DNA from: Pseudomonas caricapapayae
GTDB lineage: Bacteria > Pseudomonadota > Gammaproteobacteria > Pseudomonadales > Pseudomonadaceae
Direction of reading: 5' to 3'
Assembly: GCF_001400735.1 (NCBI RefSeq)
Contig: NZ_LJPW01000038.1
Location: 62,001-126,000, forward strand
DNA: 64,000 nucleotides
Made by a program: the position numbers and the translations under genes. Below the pieces are notes generated by a model that saw nothing but the letters and a program-made list of their open reading frames with translations, searched no databases and was not told where the DNA came from. This document shows positions 43,701 through 58,700 of the stretch, piece by piece. Every line of letters begins with the position of its first letter. Position 1 is the first letter of the stretch.

Positions 43701-46700
43701 CAAAGAAGGTCACGCCATTGGCGTTAGAGGACACGCCGATACCCGACTGCCTGTTCTTCTCCCAGTCCTGATTGGACTGGGTGCTCTGTGCGGCCAGAAT
43801 GTTGACATCCTGACCCGCGTTCAAACTGACGTTCGCGCCTGCGTTGACGCTGCTACCGACAATGTTGATGTCGCGCTCGGTCTGCAGGCTTACATCGCCT
43901 GCAGCATTGATCTGGCTCCCTACGCTGGTGCTGCTCTGCGCTTGGCCGCCAGCTTCTCTAGCTGACGAGATGGACAGAAATCCGCCAGAAGCTGAAAGAC
44001 CGGTTTTATTCTTGTACTCATCGCTCTGGCTAGAGGCTTCGTCGTTGGCAGAGAGCAGATTGATGTCGCCGGTTTTATCCACCAGCCCGGCTCTGAGGTC
44101 CACATCATTGCCTGCATCAATGTTGCTGGCGCGCAGCGTGATGTCCTTGCCTGAGGCCACTACCACGTCGTTGCCGGCACTCATTTCACTGGCGACTTGA
44201 GTAGAGCTGGTCTTCAGCTCGCTTTTTCCGCTTTTGGACAGGCCAAAAGCGCCGGATTTACTTTTCTTGCTATAAGCACCCTGCTCATCGACACCCGAAA
44301 GCACAGTGATGTCATTGGTGGCACCGAGAATCAGGTCATTGCCTGCCGACAGCTGGCTGCCAATAACACTGACATCATGCCCACCGTTGATGCTGACGCT
44401 GCCGTCAGCAGCTTTGGTGGTATTGATGGTGAGGTCTTGCCCTGCATTGATTACCGACGCAACGTTGGTGCTGTCGTAGCTTTCCTGCTGTTTGCTGCTA
44501 CTGCGTCCGAAAGAACCTTTGCTCTTTTTGGCATAGAAGTACGAGCTTTCGTCCTGAGCTGATGCAATGGTCAAATCTTGCGCAGCATCAAGCGCAATGT
44601 TGCTGCCTGCATTGATGCGGCTGGCGATAATGTCGAGATTCTGCCCAGCCTGCAAAGCCACACTGCCGCCCGCTTTCAGCTCCGCAGACACCTGGCTGAC
44701 GTGATCTTCCTGTTCGGTTACCTTCTTGCTTTTGCCGTAGGAATGCTCCTCGTCAGCCGCCGAGGACAGGGTCAGGTTTTCCGTCGCGGCCATGGCGATG
44801 TCGCGCTTGGCGTCGATGCTGCTGGCGATGACGTTGATGTCGCGGCCTGCCTGGGCCGTCAGGTCGCGGCCGGCGCTGACCGTAGAGCTCAGTTGCGTGA
44901 TGCTCGAGTTACTGGAGTTCGCACCGCGTGTCTGGCCGTCCTCGGCTTGCGCCGAGTCGATAGCGACGTCACGGCCCGCTGAGATGCTCAAATCACGTCC
45001 GGCCTGCAACACGCTGCCGGTGTTTTTCACGTCCCGCCCCGCTTGCAGGCTCATGTCATTGGCCGCTTCGATACGTGCCGCACTGTCAGCGAAGTCTTGA
45101 CGCCAGGTCGCGTCGCCTGAGGCGCTTTGATGGCTGGTCACCGTGCGCTCGTTGATGACGTCGCCGCGCAGCGCGGTCAGTGTCACGTCACGACCACTGA
45201 TGATGCCGCCCGCCTTGTTGATCAGGTCGTTACCTGCCAGCAAGTCCAGACGGTTGCCAGCTTCTATCAGGCCGGAGTTGACCAAGTCATTTCCAGCGGC
45301 AGCCGACAGGTTGTTGGCCGCTCGCAAGGTGCCCACGTTGTCCAGGTTCTGGCCAGCAATCAGCGAGACATCGTTACCCGCAATCAACGCTCCGGTCGGG
45401 CCAAGGCGATTGTCGGCCTGAGCCAGGTACAGCACTGGCACCAGCACTTTTTCGCCATTCACTTCGTGCTCTTCGAGCCAGACGATGTCGTGGGTCAGTG
45501 CTGCGACTTGCTGTGAACTCAGCGAGACGCCCACAGCCAGGTTCAACTGCTGTTTGCTGGCGATGGCGTTGTTCATCAGGTACTTGAACTGGGCCTCGTT
45601 GGAGGTCTGGCCGTCGATGAACGCCTGGCCGGTTCGGGCCACGACGGCCTGCTGCACAAGGCGCTGCTCATACAAACCATCGCCCAGACGCTTGGCGCTG
45701 ACTTCCGGGTCGTAACCCAGACCTGCGAGCAGGTAATCCGAACTCATGAATTGCTTGAGCTCGGTGAGGACCGGGTTGGTTTCGATCAGGTATTTCTGCG
45801 GTTTGGAGATGAAACTGCTGCTTGGCAGCCCTTCTACCCTGGTAATCGTTTGCGCTGCCGCCGAAACGGCTGGCGTAATAGCGCTGGCCTGCGCGACTGT
45901 AGCGGGCTGAGTGCTGGCGGTTGAAGCAGGCGTGGTTGTGACAGGGTTTAGAACAGCAGCAGTGACAGGACTGACCAGAGCAGCCACAGAGCTGCGAACT
46001 GGTGCAATGACCGTTCCGCCTTGGGCACTTACAACCACTTGGGTGACTGCAGCAGTCGCGCCCGACTGGGCACCGGTCGTAGCCTGATTGAAAACGCTGA
46101 CCAAGCTACCTTGCGTACCATTTACAACCTGGCCGGCTTTGTTGACTTGAATGCCCTGCACCAGTCCAGCGTTTTCAGCGGCCGAGTTACCGGAAGAGAT
46201 TGCGGTGATAGCCGGAACACCCGATGTCGAGCCTGTGCTCTGGACAGGCAGCAACGCACCGCTGCCCTGATTGCCCGTCGCAATGCCGGTGACGCTGTCG
46301 ACGCTGGTGACACCTGCGGCATCAGAGTTATGGCCTGGCAGCACTAGCCCACCAATAGGTGCGGCACCTGGAGCGCTGGTATCAAAAGCAGTTGCATTGG
46401 CGCTAACGCCTGCGCTTTGCCGTGTGACCGAAGCGAGCTGGCGGGTGGCGTTGGCTATCTGGCCAACCGAGCCGATCTGGATGGTGCTTGCCTGCGCATC
46501 AGAAACGGTTTGCTCGCGCTGCGCGACGGAGACCGCCGCGCTGCCCATTGTCCAGCTTTGCGGCAGGCCGACAGGTTGAGCGACAGTGGCTGCGGTGCCG
46601 GTCTGGCCACTCAGGCGGAACAGGCCGTTCTGGCCGGTCGGCAGGCTGAAGCCTGGCAGGCTTAAAGGATTGACTTGCTGCTGGGCCAGGTCTGGTGGCA

Positions 46701-49700
46701 ATTGCTGATTGACGGTAATACGGGTGGAGAATTGGCTGCCCGGAGCATTGGTGTCAGTGCGCGAACCGCCGCTCACGTAGCTGTAGCCAGCGCGTACGAC
46801 ATTGTTGCCGATGTTGTTACTTGCGTTGACGTTGACCGCACCGCCGGCCTGGATAACGGCGGCATAGCTCTGATCGCCATTGGACAACTGGGTAACCTTG
46901 CGGAACTCAGGCATTTCGGTTTCGGTAGTGGCGATGAATTTAGCCATCGCCGCCTCAAGGCCGCCAATGTTGTTGGCGTCATAACCGCTGCTGGTAAACC
47001 AGTACTGCTCAGTGAAGTCGCGAGCGGCATTGGTCCAGGAACCGGCATTGCTGGTACGAGCGCTGCGGAACGAACGCATTGTTTCGGTATCGCTGGCCTC
47101 TACGCCGGTGTTGTTCAGATTGTTCAGCGTAGCGGTGAGGTTGCCGCTGGTGACGATGGTGCTGCTCTGGTTGAACAGATCGCCGCCGTTTATGTTCAGA
47201 TTACCGCCAGCGATAATGCCGGACGCTGCACTGGCAGCGGTCACTTCCAGTTTTTCACGCTGGGTGATGTCCCAGGTATGAGTTGCCTTGCCGCTGCAGT
47301 CGTTGTTGTAGAATTCCCGGTTGCACGCACCCTCTACAATCATGGCGGTGTAGATACCGCCGTTGCTGGTAGTCAAAATCGCTCGGATGTTCTGTATCGT
47401 GCTCGCCGCCAGGCTCATGCTGCCGTCGCTTTGAATCGACGCCGAACTGTTGACGATGCTGTCGGCCAGAGCGCCTTGCCCGTTACGGTCAACCGAAAGA
47501 TTGCCCAGACTGTAGATATTGGCATAACTGTTGTTCAGCGAACCGACCCGCAGGCTCATGTTGTTGCCGCTGAAGACCAGCCCGCGATCATTGACCAGCG
47601 AGCCGGTGGTCACAGTCAGCGCTTGACCGCTGCCCAGCGTGCCCTGGTTGTTGATGCTCCCCGCATTGACGGTAAGGTTGGTCGCCGAGGTCAGGCGACC
47701 TATATTGCTCAACTGCCCCGCCACCGAAACCGAAGTGTCACCACCGCCAGCGATAGTCGAAGCGGCGTTAAGGTTCACTTGCGCAGCACTCAGCCCGAGC
47801 GTTCCGAGACTGCTGAGACGTCCATTGCCGCCGTATGTACCGCCAAGGTTGAAACTTAGCGAGCCGTCACTGGCGATCAGTCCATCGTTATTCCAATTTC
47901 CACCGTTACCGACAAGGCTGGTCGATGCTAGCAACTGGCCGCTAGCGGTTTGGCTGAGGTTATTGACGTTGACGGTGAGGCGCCCGGCCTGAATCACGCT
48001 GCTGTTAGTCCAGCTATCGGCACTCAGTGTCAATCCACCACGAGTGACAATGCTGCCGCCAGCATTGGTCAGGTTGGCTGTAGAAATATCAAACGTGCCA
48101 TTACCCGTATGCAACAGCGACCCGCCACCATTCAGAAACCCACCAGCATTGAGAATCAGGTCGCTGTTGGCGCTCTCCAGCGTACCGTTGCGGTTGTCGA
48201 ACAGGTTGCCGATTTGAAAGTTTGTCGCACCGCCACCGCCCAGCGCACGCAGTTGCCCGGTCTGGTTGTCCAGACTGGCAGCCGTGATGGCCAGGGTACT
48301 GTCACTTTCGATGATGCCCAGACGGTTGTTCAGTGCGCCGCTCAGGTTCAGTTCGACCTGGCCGCCCGCAATCTGGCCGTCGTTGTCGCCGCTGTTGTCG
48401 AAGTTGACACCGGTGACCCGCACCAGACCTTTGGCGTACAGCCCGCCGTTGCGGTTGTCGAAGCCGGGGGTAGTGATCAGCGCTTCACCAGCGCGCGCCG
48501 AGACTCGTCCGCCGTAGTTGTCGAAGCCGCCCAGCGCTGTCAGGTTGAGGCGCTGTGCCTGGATGACACCGCCCTGGCGATTGGTGTCGTAGCCGTTTTT
48601 CAGGACGCCGATTACATTCGCTGTAAACGCCCCTTGCAGGCTGGAAAGCACGCCGCCCTGGCTGTAGAGGTTGGCAGCGCTCAGGTTCAGGTCACCGCTC
48701 TGTGCGATGATCCGGCCGTTCTGGTTGTCGACGGTGCTGGCGGCATCAACGCGAAGAGCACCGACGCTCTGTACCGTGCCGCGCACGTTGGACAGGCTGG
48801 CTGCCTGTACTCGCGCATCGGCGTTCTGGCTGTAGATCAGGCCATCGGCGTCGTTGAGGACGCTGCCGCTTGCGACGACTGCCAGTGTATTGTTGGCCGC
48901 GACGGTGCCGCGGTTACGGTTGTCCAGTTGCCCCGATGTGTTGAGGGTCATCAGGCTCTGACTGATCAGTTGCACGGCCTGGTTGTTGATCGCGGCACTA
49001 CGCCGCAAAAGCAAGGTGCCACCACTGGCCAGCTTGCCGCTGGTGTTGGTCAGGCTTTCCAGCAGGTCCAGGGTCATTGCGCCCCTGCTGCTCAGGTTGC
49101 CGGCGCTGTTGTCGAGGCTGCTGCCTTCAAAGCTCAAATCCTGCTGAGCCGTCAGGTTGCCGGCCGCGTTGCTCAGGGCATTGGCTTTGACGACCAGCCC
49201 TGCGCCGCTGTCGATCAGACCGCTCTGGCTATTGTTCAGCAGGCCCGCTACGTTCAGGGTCTGGCCCGTGCCGCTGGACAGGATGCCGCCGCGGTTGTCG
49301 AGGCTGTCAGCGCTTACGTTCATGGCGTTCTGGCTGACCAGCGCGCCATTGCCGCCGTTGAGCAGCTCGCCGGTCAGGTTCGCCACAAGGTTGCCACTGC
49401 GGCTGGACAATGTGCCGCTGTTGCGGTTGTCGAGACGGTTACCGGCGACGTTCAGGCCCTGCCAGCCGGAAATCAGGCCATTCTGATTGAGCAAACCGGT
49501 AGCGCTGACCGTCAGCACATTACTGCTGATCAGTTTACCGCTGGTGTTATCGAGCGTGCGGCCGCTTAGGGTAAAGCTCTGTGCACTGGAGACTTCGCCA
49601 GACTGGTTGTTCAGGTCACGCAGGCGGCTGAGGCTCAGCGAACCATCAGCGGTAATCAAGCCACTACGGTTGTCGAGGTCGTTGCCCGCCATGTCGATGG

Positions 49701-52700
49701 ACAGCCCGGCATCACTCATCAGGCGTCCGCCATTGAGCGACAGGGCGTTGAGAACCAGGGTCATGTCGCGTGCTGCCGACACTTCGCCGCCGTTGCCGGC
49801 ATCCAGGCTGCCCGCCGTCAGGTTCAGGGTGCCGGCGCTGTTGATCAGCCCTTTTGCCGTGTTGTTGATCGATGCTGCGTCGAGGATCAGGCTGGTGCCG
49901 CCCAGCACCTGACCGTTCTGGTTGTCGAGGCTGGCCGCGCCCACCTTGAGCGCCTGGGTTGCATTGATCAGGCCGTTGTCACGGTTGGTCAGCAGCCCGG
50001 TGACCGTCAGGCCCAGGTTGTTGCGGCTGGTCAGTGTACCGCTCGTGTTATCGAGGGTGTTGACGACAACGTCGACGCCAGCGGCGGCGATCATGCCTTT
50101 TACGTTGTTCAGTGCTCGGGCGATGCGCAGGGTCAGCACCTGATTGCTGAGCAATTTGCCGCCGTTGTTATTGAGTTGTTGAGCGTTGACAGTGAACGCC
50201 TGGGCGCTGGAGATTTCGCCGTTCTGGTTCAGAACTTCATTGACGTTGTTCAGCACCAGTGCGCCTGGCGCGTTGATCAAACCGCCCTGATTGTCCAGCT
50301 GGCCATTGTTCAGGTCCAGGCTCAAGGACGTATTGCTGAACAACCTGCCGCCCTGCTGACTGAGACGGCTGACGCTGGCGGTCAGTGCCTGGCTGCTGCC
50401 GATGCTGCCACCGCTGCTGTTGTTCAATTGCGCGCTGGTCAGTTCCAGTCGATCGCTGCTACTAACGCGACCGTTCTGGCTGTTGTCGAAATCACCGGTT
50501 CTCAGGGTCAGCAAACCTTTACCGCTGATGTTGCCGAGCTGACGGTTATCGAGGCTGGCGCTTTTGAGGTCGAGCGCACCATCGGTCACCAGCTTGCCGC
50601 CCTGATTGCCGATTGCACCGGCGCTGTCGAGGGTCAGTGTTCCAGCACTGGAAACACTGCCTGCGGTGTTGGTCAGGCTGCCGGCCTTCACTGTCAGGAT
50701 GTCTTCACCGCTGATCAGGCCCTGGCTGTTATCGAGCGCTGCCGACAGGTCGATACCCAGCGCCTTGAGGGCGCTCAGTGCGCCGCCGGTGTTGTCCAGC
50801 GTGCTGCCGATCAGCGTCAGGCCCGCCTGGCTGGAAAGCAAACCGTTAGTACGGTTAGTGGTCTGTGCGATGTTCAGATTCAGCGCTTTCTGCGCCAGAA
50901 CCCGCCCTTTATCACTGTTGTTCAGTTGCTGGCTGGTCAGGGTCATCATGTCCTGGCTGGACAGTTCACCGCCGCGGTTGTCGATGCTGGTGACACTGAT
51001 AGCAAGGGCTTTGGTCGCGCCGATGAAACCGTTCTGACGGTTATCCAGCGCCTCGCCGCGCAAGGTCAATGTGCCCTGGGCAAGCATCTGGCCGTTCTGC
51101 TGTTGAAGGTTGCCGATCCGCGCGTCTAGGTTTTGCTTGCTCGCCAGTTGCCCGAGGCTATTGTCTGCCGTTGCAGCGCTCAGATTCACATTGCCGTCGC
51201 CAATCAGCGTGCCCTTGGCGTTGGTCAGGGCGGTGTTTACCGTTACGTCCAGGTCTGCGCGGCTGCTGATCATGCCTTCGGTGTTATCCAGGCTGTCGCT
51301 GTTGATGCTCAGCGCAGCGCCGGAAATATTACCTTTGAGGTTGCTCAGGGCTTTGTTCACCACCAGCGTCAGGGCCTGACTGCTGAGCAGTTTGCCACCG
51401 CTGTTATCGAGGCTGCCGGCGTTCAGGCTGAACGCCTGTGCGCTGGAGATTTCGCCGTTCTGGTTGGCGACGCCGTCAAGGTTCTTCAGCAGCAATACGC
51501 CAGGAGCGTTGATCAAACCGCCCTGATTATTCAACTGGCCTTTGTTGAGGTCCAGGCTCAGCGACGTGTTGCTGAACAATTCGCCAGCTTGCTGATCGAG
51601 GCGGGTGACGCTGGCGGTCAAAGCCAGCGCACTGGCAATGCGCCCGGCGTTCTGGTTGATGACCTTGCCTGCGGTCAATTGCAGCGTGTCGCTGCTGGTC
51701 AGGCGACCACCCTGACTGTTGTCAAACGTACCGGTGGTGACCTGCGTAGCGCCCTTGCCAGACAGTTTGCCGGCCTGGCTGTTGTCCAGACTTGCGCTGC
51801 TCAGCGTCAGCGCCGCATCAGTCGTAATGGCACCCGCCTGGTTGCTCAACGCGCCAGTGGTGGTGACTTTCAAGGCATCAGCACTGGACAGGCTGCCGGC
51901 AGCGTTTTGCAGGGACGCCGCGCTGACGGTCATGGCCGACTCACTGCTGAGCAGGCCGCCGCTGTTATCGAGTTCATCGGACAGACTGATGTTCAGGTCC
52001 TGCTGGCTGGCCAGCGTACCGCCTGCGTTCTCCAGCCGCGTACCGTCGAGACGCAGGGTGTTACCAAACAGCAAGCCCTTGTTGAGGTTGATCACCCGCG
52101 TCACGGTCAGGCCCAGCGCTGTACCTGCCAGGACTTTGCCGCCATCACTGTTGTCGAGCGTTTTGGCGATAATGTCCACGCCGATCTGGCTGGACAGTTC
52201 ACCGGCCTTGTTGTCGATGTCATCCACATCGATTTTCAGCGCTTTTGTGGAACCCACCAGGCCACCCGACCGGTTGTCGAGGGTTTTGCCGGTCAGGGTC
52301 AGCGTGCCCTGCGCAACCAGCTCGCCGCCCTGTTGGGTCAGACTGGCGACGTTGGCAACCATGTCAGCCTGACTGGCGATACGACCGTTGCCGTTGAGAA
52401 CGCTGTCGACCTGCAACTGCATCAGGCCAGCGGCGTTGAGCAGACCGTTCTGGTTGTCCAGACGCGTGCCAACCAGCTCAAGGCCCGCGTTACTGTTGAT
52501 CAGACCTTTTGAGGCAGTGCTCAAGCCGGTCTGGCTATTGTCGAGTGCATCGACGAACAGTTGCAGGCCTTTCTCGGCGCGAATCGCACCGCCGCGGTTG
52601 TCCAGGCTGGCACTGCGTATCATCAACAGGTTCTGCGCGGTGACACGGCCGCCACGGTTATCCAGCGCCTGGCTGGTCAGGTTCATCGGGCCTTTGGCTT

Positions 52701-55700
52701 GCAGGCTGCCACTGGCGCGATTGTCCAGTGCGCCGGTCAGCGTGAGGTCCAGTTGACCATCCGTGACCAGTGCACCGGCTTGCCGGTTGTCCAGACTCGC
52801 CGCACTAATGTTGGCACCCTTCCCTGCGCCCAATGTCCCTGCCTGATTGTCGATGGCATCGGTAATCGCCAGCTTCAGAAACCGGTCGGCCATGACCTGG
52901 CCGTTGGCATTGCCCAGGCTCAGCGCGTTGAGGGTGGTGTTACCGGCGCTGGTCAGCTCGCCGTTCTGGTTCGAAAGTTTGTCGGCGATAGTCAGCAGCA
53001 GATCAGCATCGCTACTCACGCTGCCACTGTCGTTGTTCAGCTCGCCAGCAGCCAGATCGATTCCCTTGGCGGAAACCAGGCCACGCAGGTTGGTCAACAG
53101 CTGGTCGACACGCACGACCAGCGCTTTATCGCCAAGCACCGAACCGCCGGTGTTGTCCAGCGAAGCTGCGGCCAGAGTAAAACCGTTGGCGCTGGAGATT
53201 TCGCCATTGCGGTTGCTGACTGCATTAAGATTTTTCAGCAGCAACTGACCCGGTGCGGTAATCAGACCGCTGTCGTTGTTCAGCGCGCCGTTGCTCAAAT
53301 CGAGACTGACATCGCTGTTGCTGTACAGTCGGCCGTCGTTGGTCTGATTCAGGCCGGTGACCACGGCGGTAAGCGCCATGGCGCTGGCGATACGACCGGC
53401 ATCACTGTTGTTCACCAGCGTTGCATCGAGCTGGAGGGTTGCGGTACTGGTTAGGCGACCGCCTTGCTGGTTGTCAAAGGTGCCTGTGACGAGTTTTACC
53501 CCCTTGCCGGCAATACGACCGTTCTGACTGTTGTCGAGACTGCCACTGGTGAGCACCAGCTTTGAATCGCCGAGAATCTGCCCGCCACGGTTCACAACCG
53601 GGCCATCGACCGTCAGGGACGAGGCGCCGGCGCTGGTGACGCTACCGGCAGTATTGACCAGAGAAGCGGTACTCAGCGCCAGCGTGCCACCACTGCGCAA
53701 TGTCCCTTGATCGTTGTTGAGGACGCCCGTGACTTTCAGACCCAGACTGTTTTTGGCGTAGATGCTGCCGCTGCCGGTGTTGATCAGTTGCCCGACGTTC
53801 AACTGCACACTCTGCTGTCCGGAGACGGCACCTGCGCTCTGGTTGTCCAGGCTGTCGGCGTTGAGCAGCAACGCACCATTGGCCAGTAAACGGCCCTTGC
53901 CACTGTTATCGAACTGGCCGACGGTTGCGGTCAGCTCTCCAAGGCTGGAGAGTTCCGCGTTGCGGTTGTCCAGCGTCGCAGCATTCAGTTGGATACCTTT
54001 AGCGGAAATCAGACCGCGAAGGTTGGTCAGCAACTGGTCGATGCGTACGATCAAGGCTTTGTCGCTGATGACCGAACCATCGGTGTTATCCAGCGAAGTG
54101 GCCACCAGCGAGAAACCGTTGGCACTGGAAATTTCGCCGTCCTGGTTGTTGACCGCAGCAAGGTTTTTCAGCAGCAACTGCCCCGGCGCATTGATCAAAC
54201 CGCCTTGGTTGGTCAGCACGCCGTTACTCAGGTCCAGTCTGACATCGCTGTTGCTGTACAGTTTGCCATCGTTGGTCTGATTCAGGCCGGTGACCACTGC
54301 GGTCAGGGTCATGGCGCTGGCGATACGACCGGCTTCACTGTTGTTGACCAGCCCGGCGTTCAGCTGGAGTGCGCTGGTACTGGTCAGGCGGCCGTCTTGA
54401 TGGTTGTCGAAAGCGCCAGTGGTGAGCGCCACACCATTGCCGGCAATGCGACCGCTCTGGCTGTTATCGAGACTGCCGCTGGAAAGCGTCAGGCGGGCAT
54501 CGCTGATGATCTGCCCGCCTTGGTTGACGACCGCTGCATCGGCTTTCAGCGTGGCAACACCGGCACTGGTGACCCGACCGCCAGTGTTGGCAAGGGAAGC
54601 CGCGTTCAACTCAAGCGCGCCATCGCTGCGCAGCACGCCCTGATTGTTGTTCAACGCGCCGGTCAGCGTCAGTCCCAGCCTGCTTTTCGCGTAAACACTG
54701 CCAGCGCCCGTATTGCTCAACTGGCCCAGGTTCAGCTGTACGTCCTGCTGCCCGGAAACCACGCCGTTCTGGTTGTTCAGCGTGCTGGCTGTCAGCAGCA
54801 GTGCGCCGTTGGCCATCAGGCGGCCTTTGCTGCTGTTATCGAACTCGCCGAGGTTGGCACTCAGGGTACCAAGGCTGGACAGCTCGGCATTACGGTTGTC
54901 CAGCGTTGCAGCGTTCAGATTGACGCCATTGGCGGAAATCTTGCCGCGCAGATTGGTCAGCATCTGATTGATACGTACTACAAGGGCCTTGTCGCCAAGC
55001 AGTGAACCCTCGGTGTTGTCCAGCGAAGTGGCCGCCAGTGTGAAGTCGTTGGTACTGGAAATCTCACCTCGCTGGTTGTTGACGACGTTCAGGTTTTTCA
55101 GCAGTAACTGGCCCGGCGCGTTGATCAGGCCGCCCTGGTTGTTCAGTACGCCATTGCTCAGGTCCAGGCTGACATCGCTGTTGCTGTAAAGACGCCCGTC
55201 GTTGGACTGGTCGAGGCCGGTGACCACGGCGGTCAGGGCCATGGCGCTGGCAATACGACCGGCATCGCTGTTGTTGACCAGCCCGGCATTCAGCTGGAGT
55301 GAACCGGTACTGGTGAGGCGGCCGTCCTTATGGTTATCGAACGCCCCGGTAGTGAGTACCAGACCATTGCTGGCGATTCGCCCGCTCTGGCTGTTGTCGA
55401 GGCTGGCGCTGTCGAGCGTCAGTTGTGCATCGCCGAGTATTTGCCCGCTCTGGTTGACGACGCCGTCCTTGATACTGATCGACGCAACCCCGGCGCTGCT
55501 GACAGTGCCCGCGCTGTTGGCCAGCGAGGCAGCACTTGCAATCAGCGAACCGTCGCTGCGCAGTACGCCCTGATCATTGTTCAATGCCCCGCTAAGGGTC
55601 AGACCAAGACCGTCTTTGGCATAGACGCTGCCGCCGGTGGTATTGGTCAGCTGCCCAAGGTTCAGTTGCACGCCCTGCTGCCCGGAAACGATCCCGTTCA

Positions 55701-58700
55701 GGTTATTCAAGCCATCCGCAGTTAGCAGCAGCGCGCCATTGGCCAGCAGGCGGCCTTTTTCGCGGTTGTCGAACTGGCCGATGCTGGCCGTGAGGCCGCC
55801 AAGGCTGGACAGTTCGCCAAGACGGTTGTCCAGCGTTGCGGCGCTTGCGTTGACGCCATTGGCGGAAATCTGCCCGCGCAGGTTGTTCAGCAACTGATTG
55901 ATGCGCACGATCAGCGCTTTGTCACTGATTAGCGAGCCGTCGGTGTTGTCCAGCGACGTGGCTGCCAGCGTGAAACCGTTGGCGCTGGAGATTTTGCCGC
56001 GCTGGTTGTCGACAACGTTCAGGTTTTTCAGCAGCAACTGACCGGGAGCGGTTATTTGCCCGCTCTGGTTGTTCAGCAGACCATTGCTCATGTCCAGGCT
56101 GACATCGCCGTTGCTATACAGACGCCCGTCGTTGGTCTGATTGAGGCCAGTCACCACGGCGGTCAATGCCATGGCGCTGGCAATACGCCCGGCGGCGCTG
56201 TTGTCGACCTGCCAGGCCGTCAGGCGCATGGCCCCGGTGCTGGACAGATTGCCGCTTTGTTGGTTATTGAACGCGCCGGTATTCAGTACAACACCGTTAC
56301 CGGCGATACGACCGCTGCGGCTGTTGTCCAGGCTGCCACTGTTGAGGGTCAGTTGCGCATCACTGACGATCTGCCCGCCCTGGTTGACGACCGCACCGTT
56401 GACATTGAGCACGCCTGTTCCGGCGCTGGTCACGCTGCCATTGGTATTGGCCAGACCGGCTGCGTTAAGGTCCATAGCGCCATCACTGCGCACCACGCCC
56501 TGATCATTCACCAGCACGCCGCCCAGCGTCACGGTCAAGGCATCTTTGGCATAAAGGCTGCCATTGCCCGAGTTGTTCAGTTGCCCCAGATTCAATTGCA
56601 CGCCCTGTTGCCCGGAAACGACCCCGTTCAGGTTATTCAAGCCGTCCGCAGTCAACAGCAGCGCACCGTTGGCCAGCAATCGGCCTTTCTCACGGTTGTC
56701 GAACTGGCCAACGTTGGCAGTCAGCGTGCCGAGACTGGAAGTTTCGCCACTGCGGTTGTTCAGTGAGCTGGCTGTCAGATCAAGACCGGTCGCAGAAACC
56801 AGACCGCGCAGGTTGGTCAGCAATTGGTTGATACGCACGACGAGCGCCTTGTCGCTGAGTATCGACCCATCGGTGTTGTCCAGCGACGTGGCTGCCAGCG
56901 TGAAGCCATTGGCGGTGGAGATCTTGCCGCTCCGGTTGTTGACTGCATTGAGATTTTTCAGCAGCAACTGACCCGGCGCATTGATCAAACCACTCTGGTT
57001 GTTCAGCAGACCATTGTTCATGTCCAGGCTGACATCGCTGTTGCTGTACAGACGCCCGTCGTTGGTCTGATTGAGGCCAGTCACTACGGCGGTCAATGCC
57101 ATGGCGCTGGCGATACGACCGGCTTCACTGTTGTTGACCTGCCCGGCAGTCAGTTGGAGTGCGCCGGTGCTGGTCAGGCGGCCATCCAGATGGTTGTCGA
57201 AGGCACCCGTGGTGAGCATCAGGCCATCACCGGCTATTCGCCCGCTCTGACTGTTATCAAGGCTGGCGCTGCTCAGCGTCAGGCCAACGTCGCTGAGGAT
57301 CTGCCCGCCCCGGTTGACCACCGCACCGCTCGCGCTGACTGACGCCGTGCCGCCGCTGGTCACGCTGCCGGCGATGTTGCTCAGAGACGCCGCACGTACA
57401 TCCAGTGTGCCATCGCTGCGTAGCACGCCCTGGTCATTGTTCAACGCGCCATCAAGGGCCAGATTCAGATTGTTTTTGCCGTAAACGCTGCCGTTGCCGG
57501 TATTGGTCAGTTGCCCCGGATTCAATTGCACGCCCTGCTGCCCTGCCACCGAGCCGCTCTGGTTATTCAAGTGGTCGGACGTGAGCTGCAACGCGCCGTT
57601 GGCCAGCAGGCGGCCTTTTTCGCTGTTGTTGAACTGCCCCACCGTCGAGGTCAGGCTGCCAAGACTGGAGATTTCCGCGCTGCGGTTGTCCACGCCTGCC
57701 GCGTTGAGCAGCAGATCGCCATTGGCGCTGACAAGCCCCAGCTGGTTGAGCAACTGCCCGGAAATGCGGGCGGATAAACCACTGCTGCTGGACAGTTTGC
57801 CTTGCTGGCTGTTGTCCAGAGACCCGGCGGTGATGGTCAGGTTGCCGTCACTGCTGATCAGCCCACTCTGGCTGTTGAGTAACTGAGAAGCGTTGATATC
57901 GACAGTGCCAGCCTGGCTCAGAATTCGGCCGGACTGACGATTGTCGACCGAGCCCGCCACGATGCGTGTGCCGGACTGCCCGTTCAAGGTGGCACCCTGG
58001 TTGTTCAGGGTCTGGGTAATGGTGGCCTGCAAGGCGCGACTGGCGGTGATGCTGCCGCTGTTGTTCAGCCCGTTGGCAGACAGCGTTACATCGCCTGAAC
58101 CGTTGCGGCTGTTGTCTGCATTGACGCCAGCCTCAATCACCGCCGAGTTGTAGAGTTGCCCGCCTGCGGAAAGGCTCAGCGCATCGCGTGCGGCGACGTT
58201 CTGCCGAGTGATGAGATCACCTGCCGCGGTCATGCCCAAAGAGGACCCTGCATAGACAGGCCCGTTAACCTCGGCACTGTTGGCCTTGACCACCACGGCA
58301 CCGCTGGCAGCGGTTTGCGTCACGCTCAAATGACCGTTGGCATCGATCTGGATATCACCGCCACTGGCCGCCATATTTCCGGCAAGCCTGACCCCGACGC
58401 CTGCCTCGGTGCCCACCAGGCGGATTGCACCCGCATACATCCCGCCCAGCGCCGAGCTGTCGACGGCCAGTTCCGGTTTGGCACTGCCGTCGTCAGGCAG
58501 TGCGGTGGGATTGAGGGTCTGCGCGTCGACATCGTTGCGACCGGCAATGATGTTGAGGCGCTTGGCGTGCAGCTCGGCATTAATCTTCGCGCTGCGCGTG
58601 ATGATGTCGAACTGGTCAACGTTTTCCGCGTTCAGCCCCACACCGTCGATGGATATGCTGCCGCCCTGCACATTGAAACGCTGCAACTGCCCACTGGCAT

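Noticed and set aside
42310..43965. Long plus-strand open frame of 551 codons (and others at 47950-49569, 52561-53454, 53989-55005)
   Set aside because: They lie antisense to cdiA. Repetitive codon usage in the cdiA repeats removes stop codons on the opposite strand, and these proteins show repeated patterns with no known family or ribosome site.
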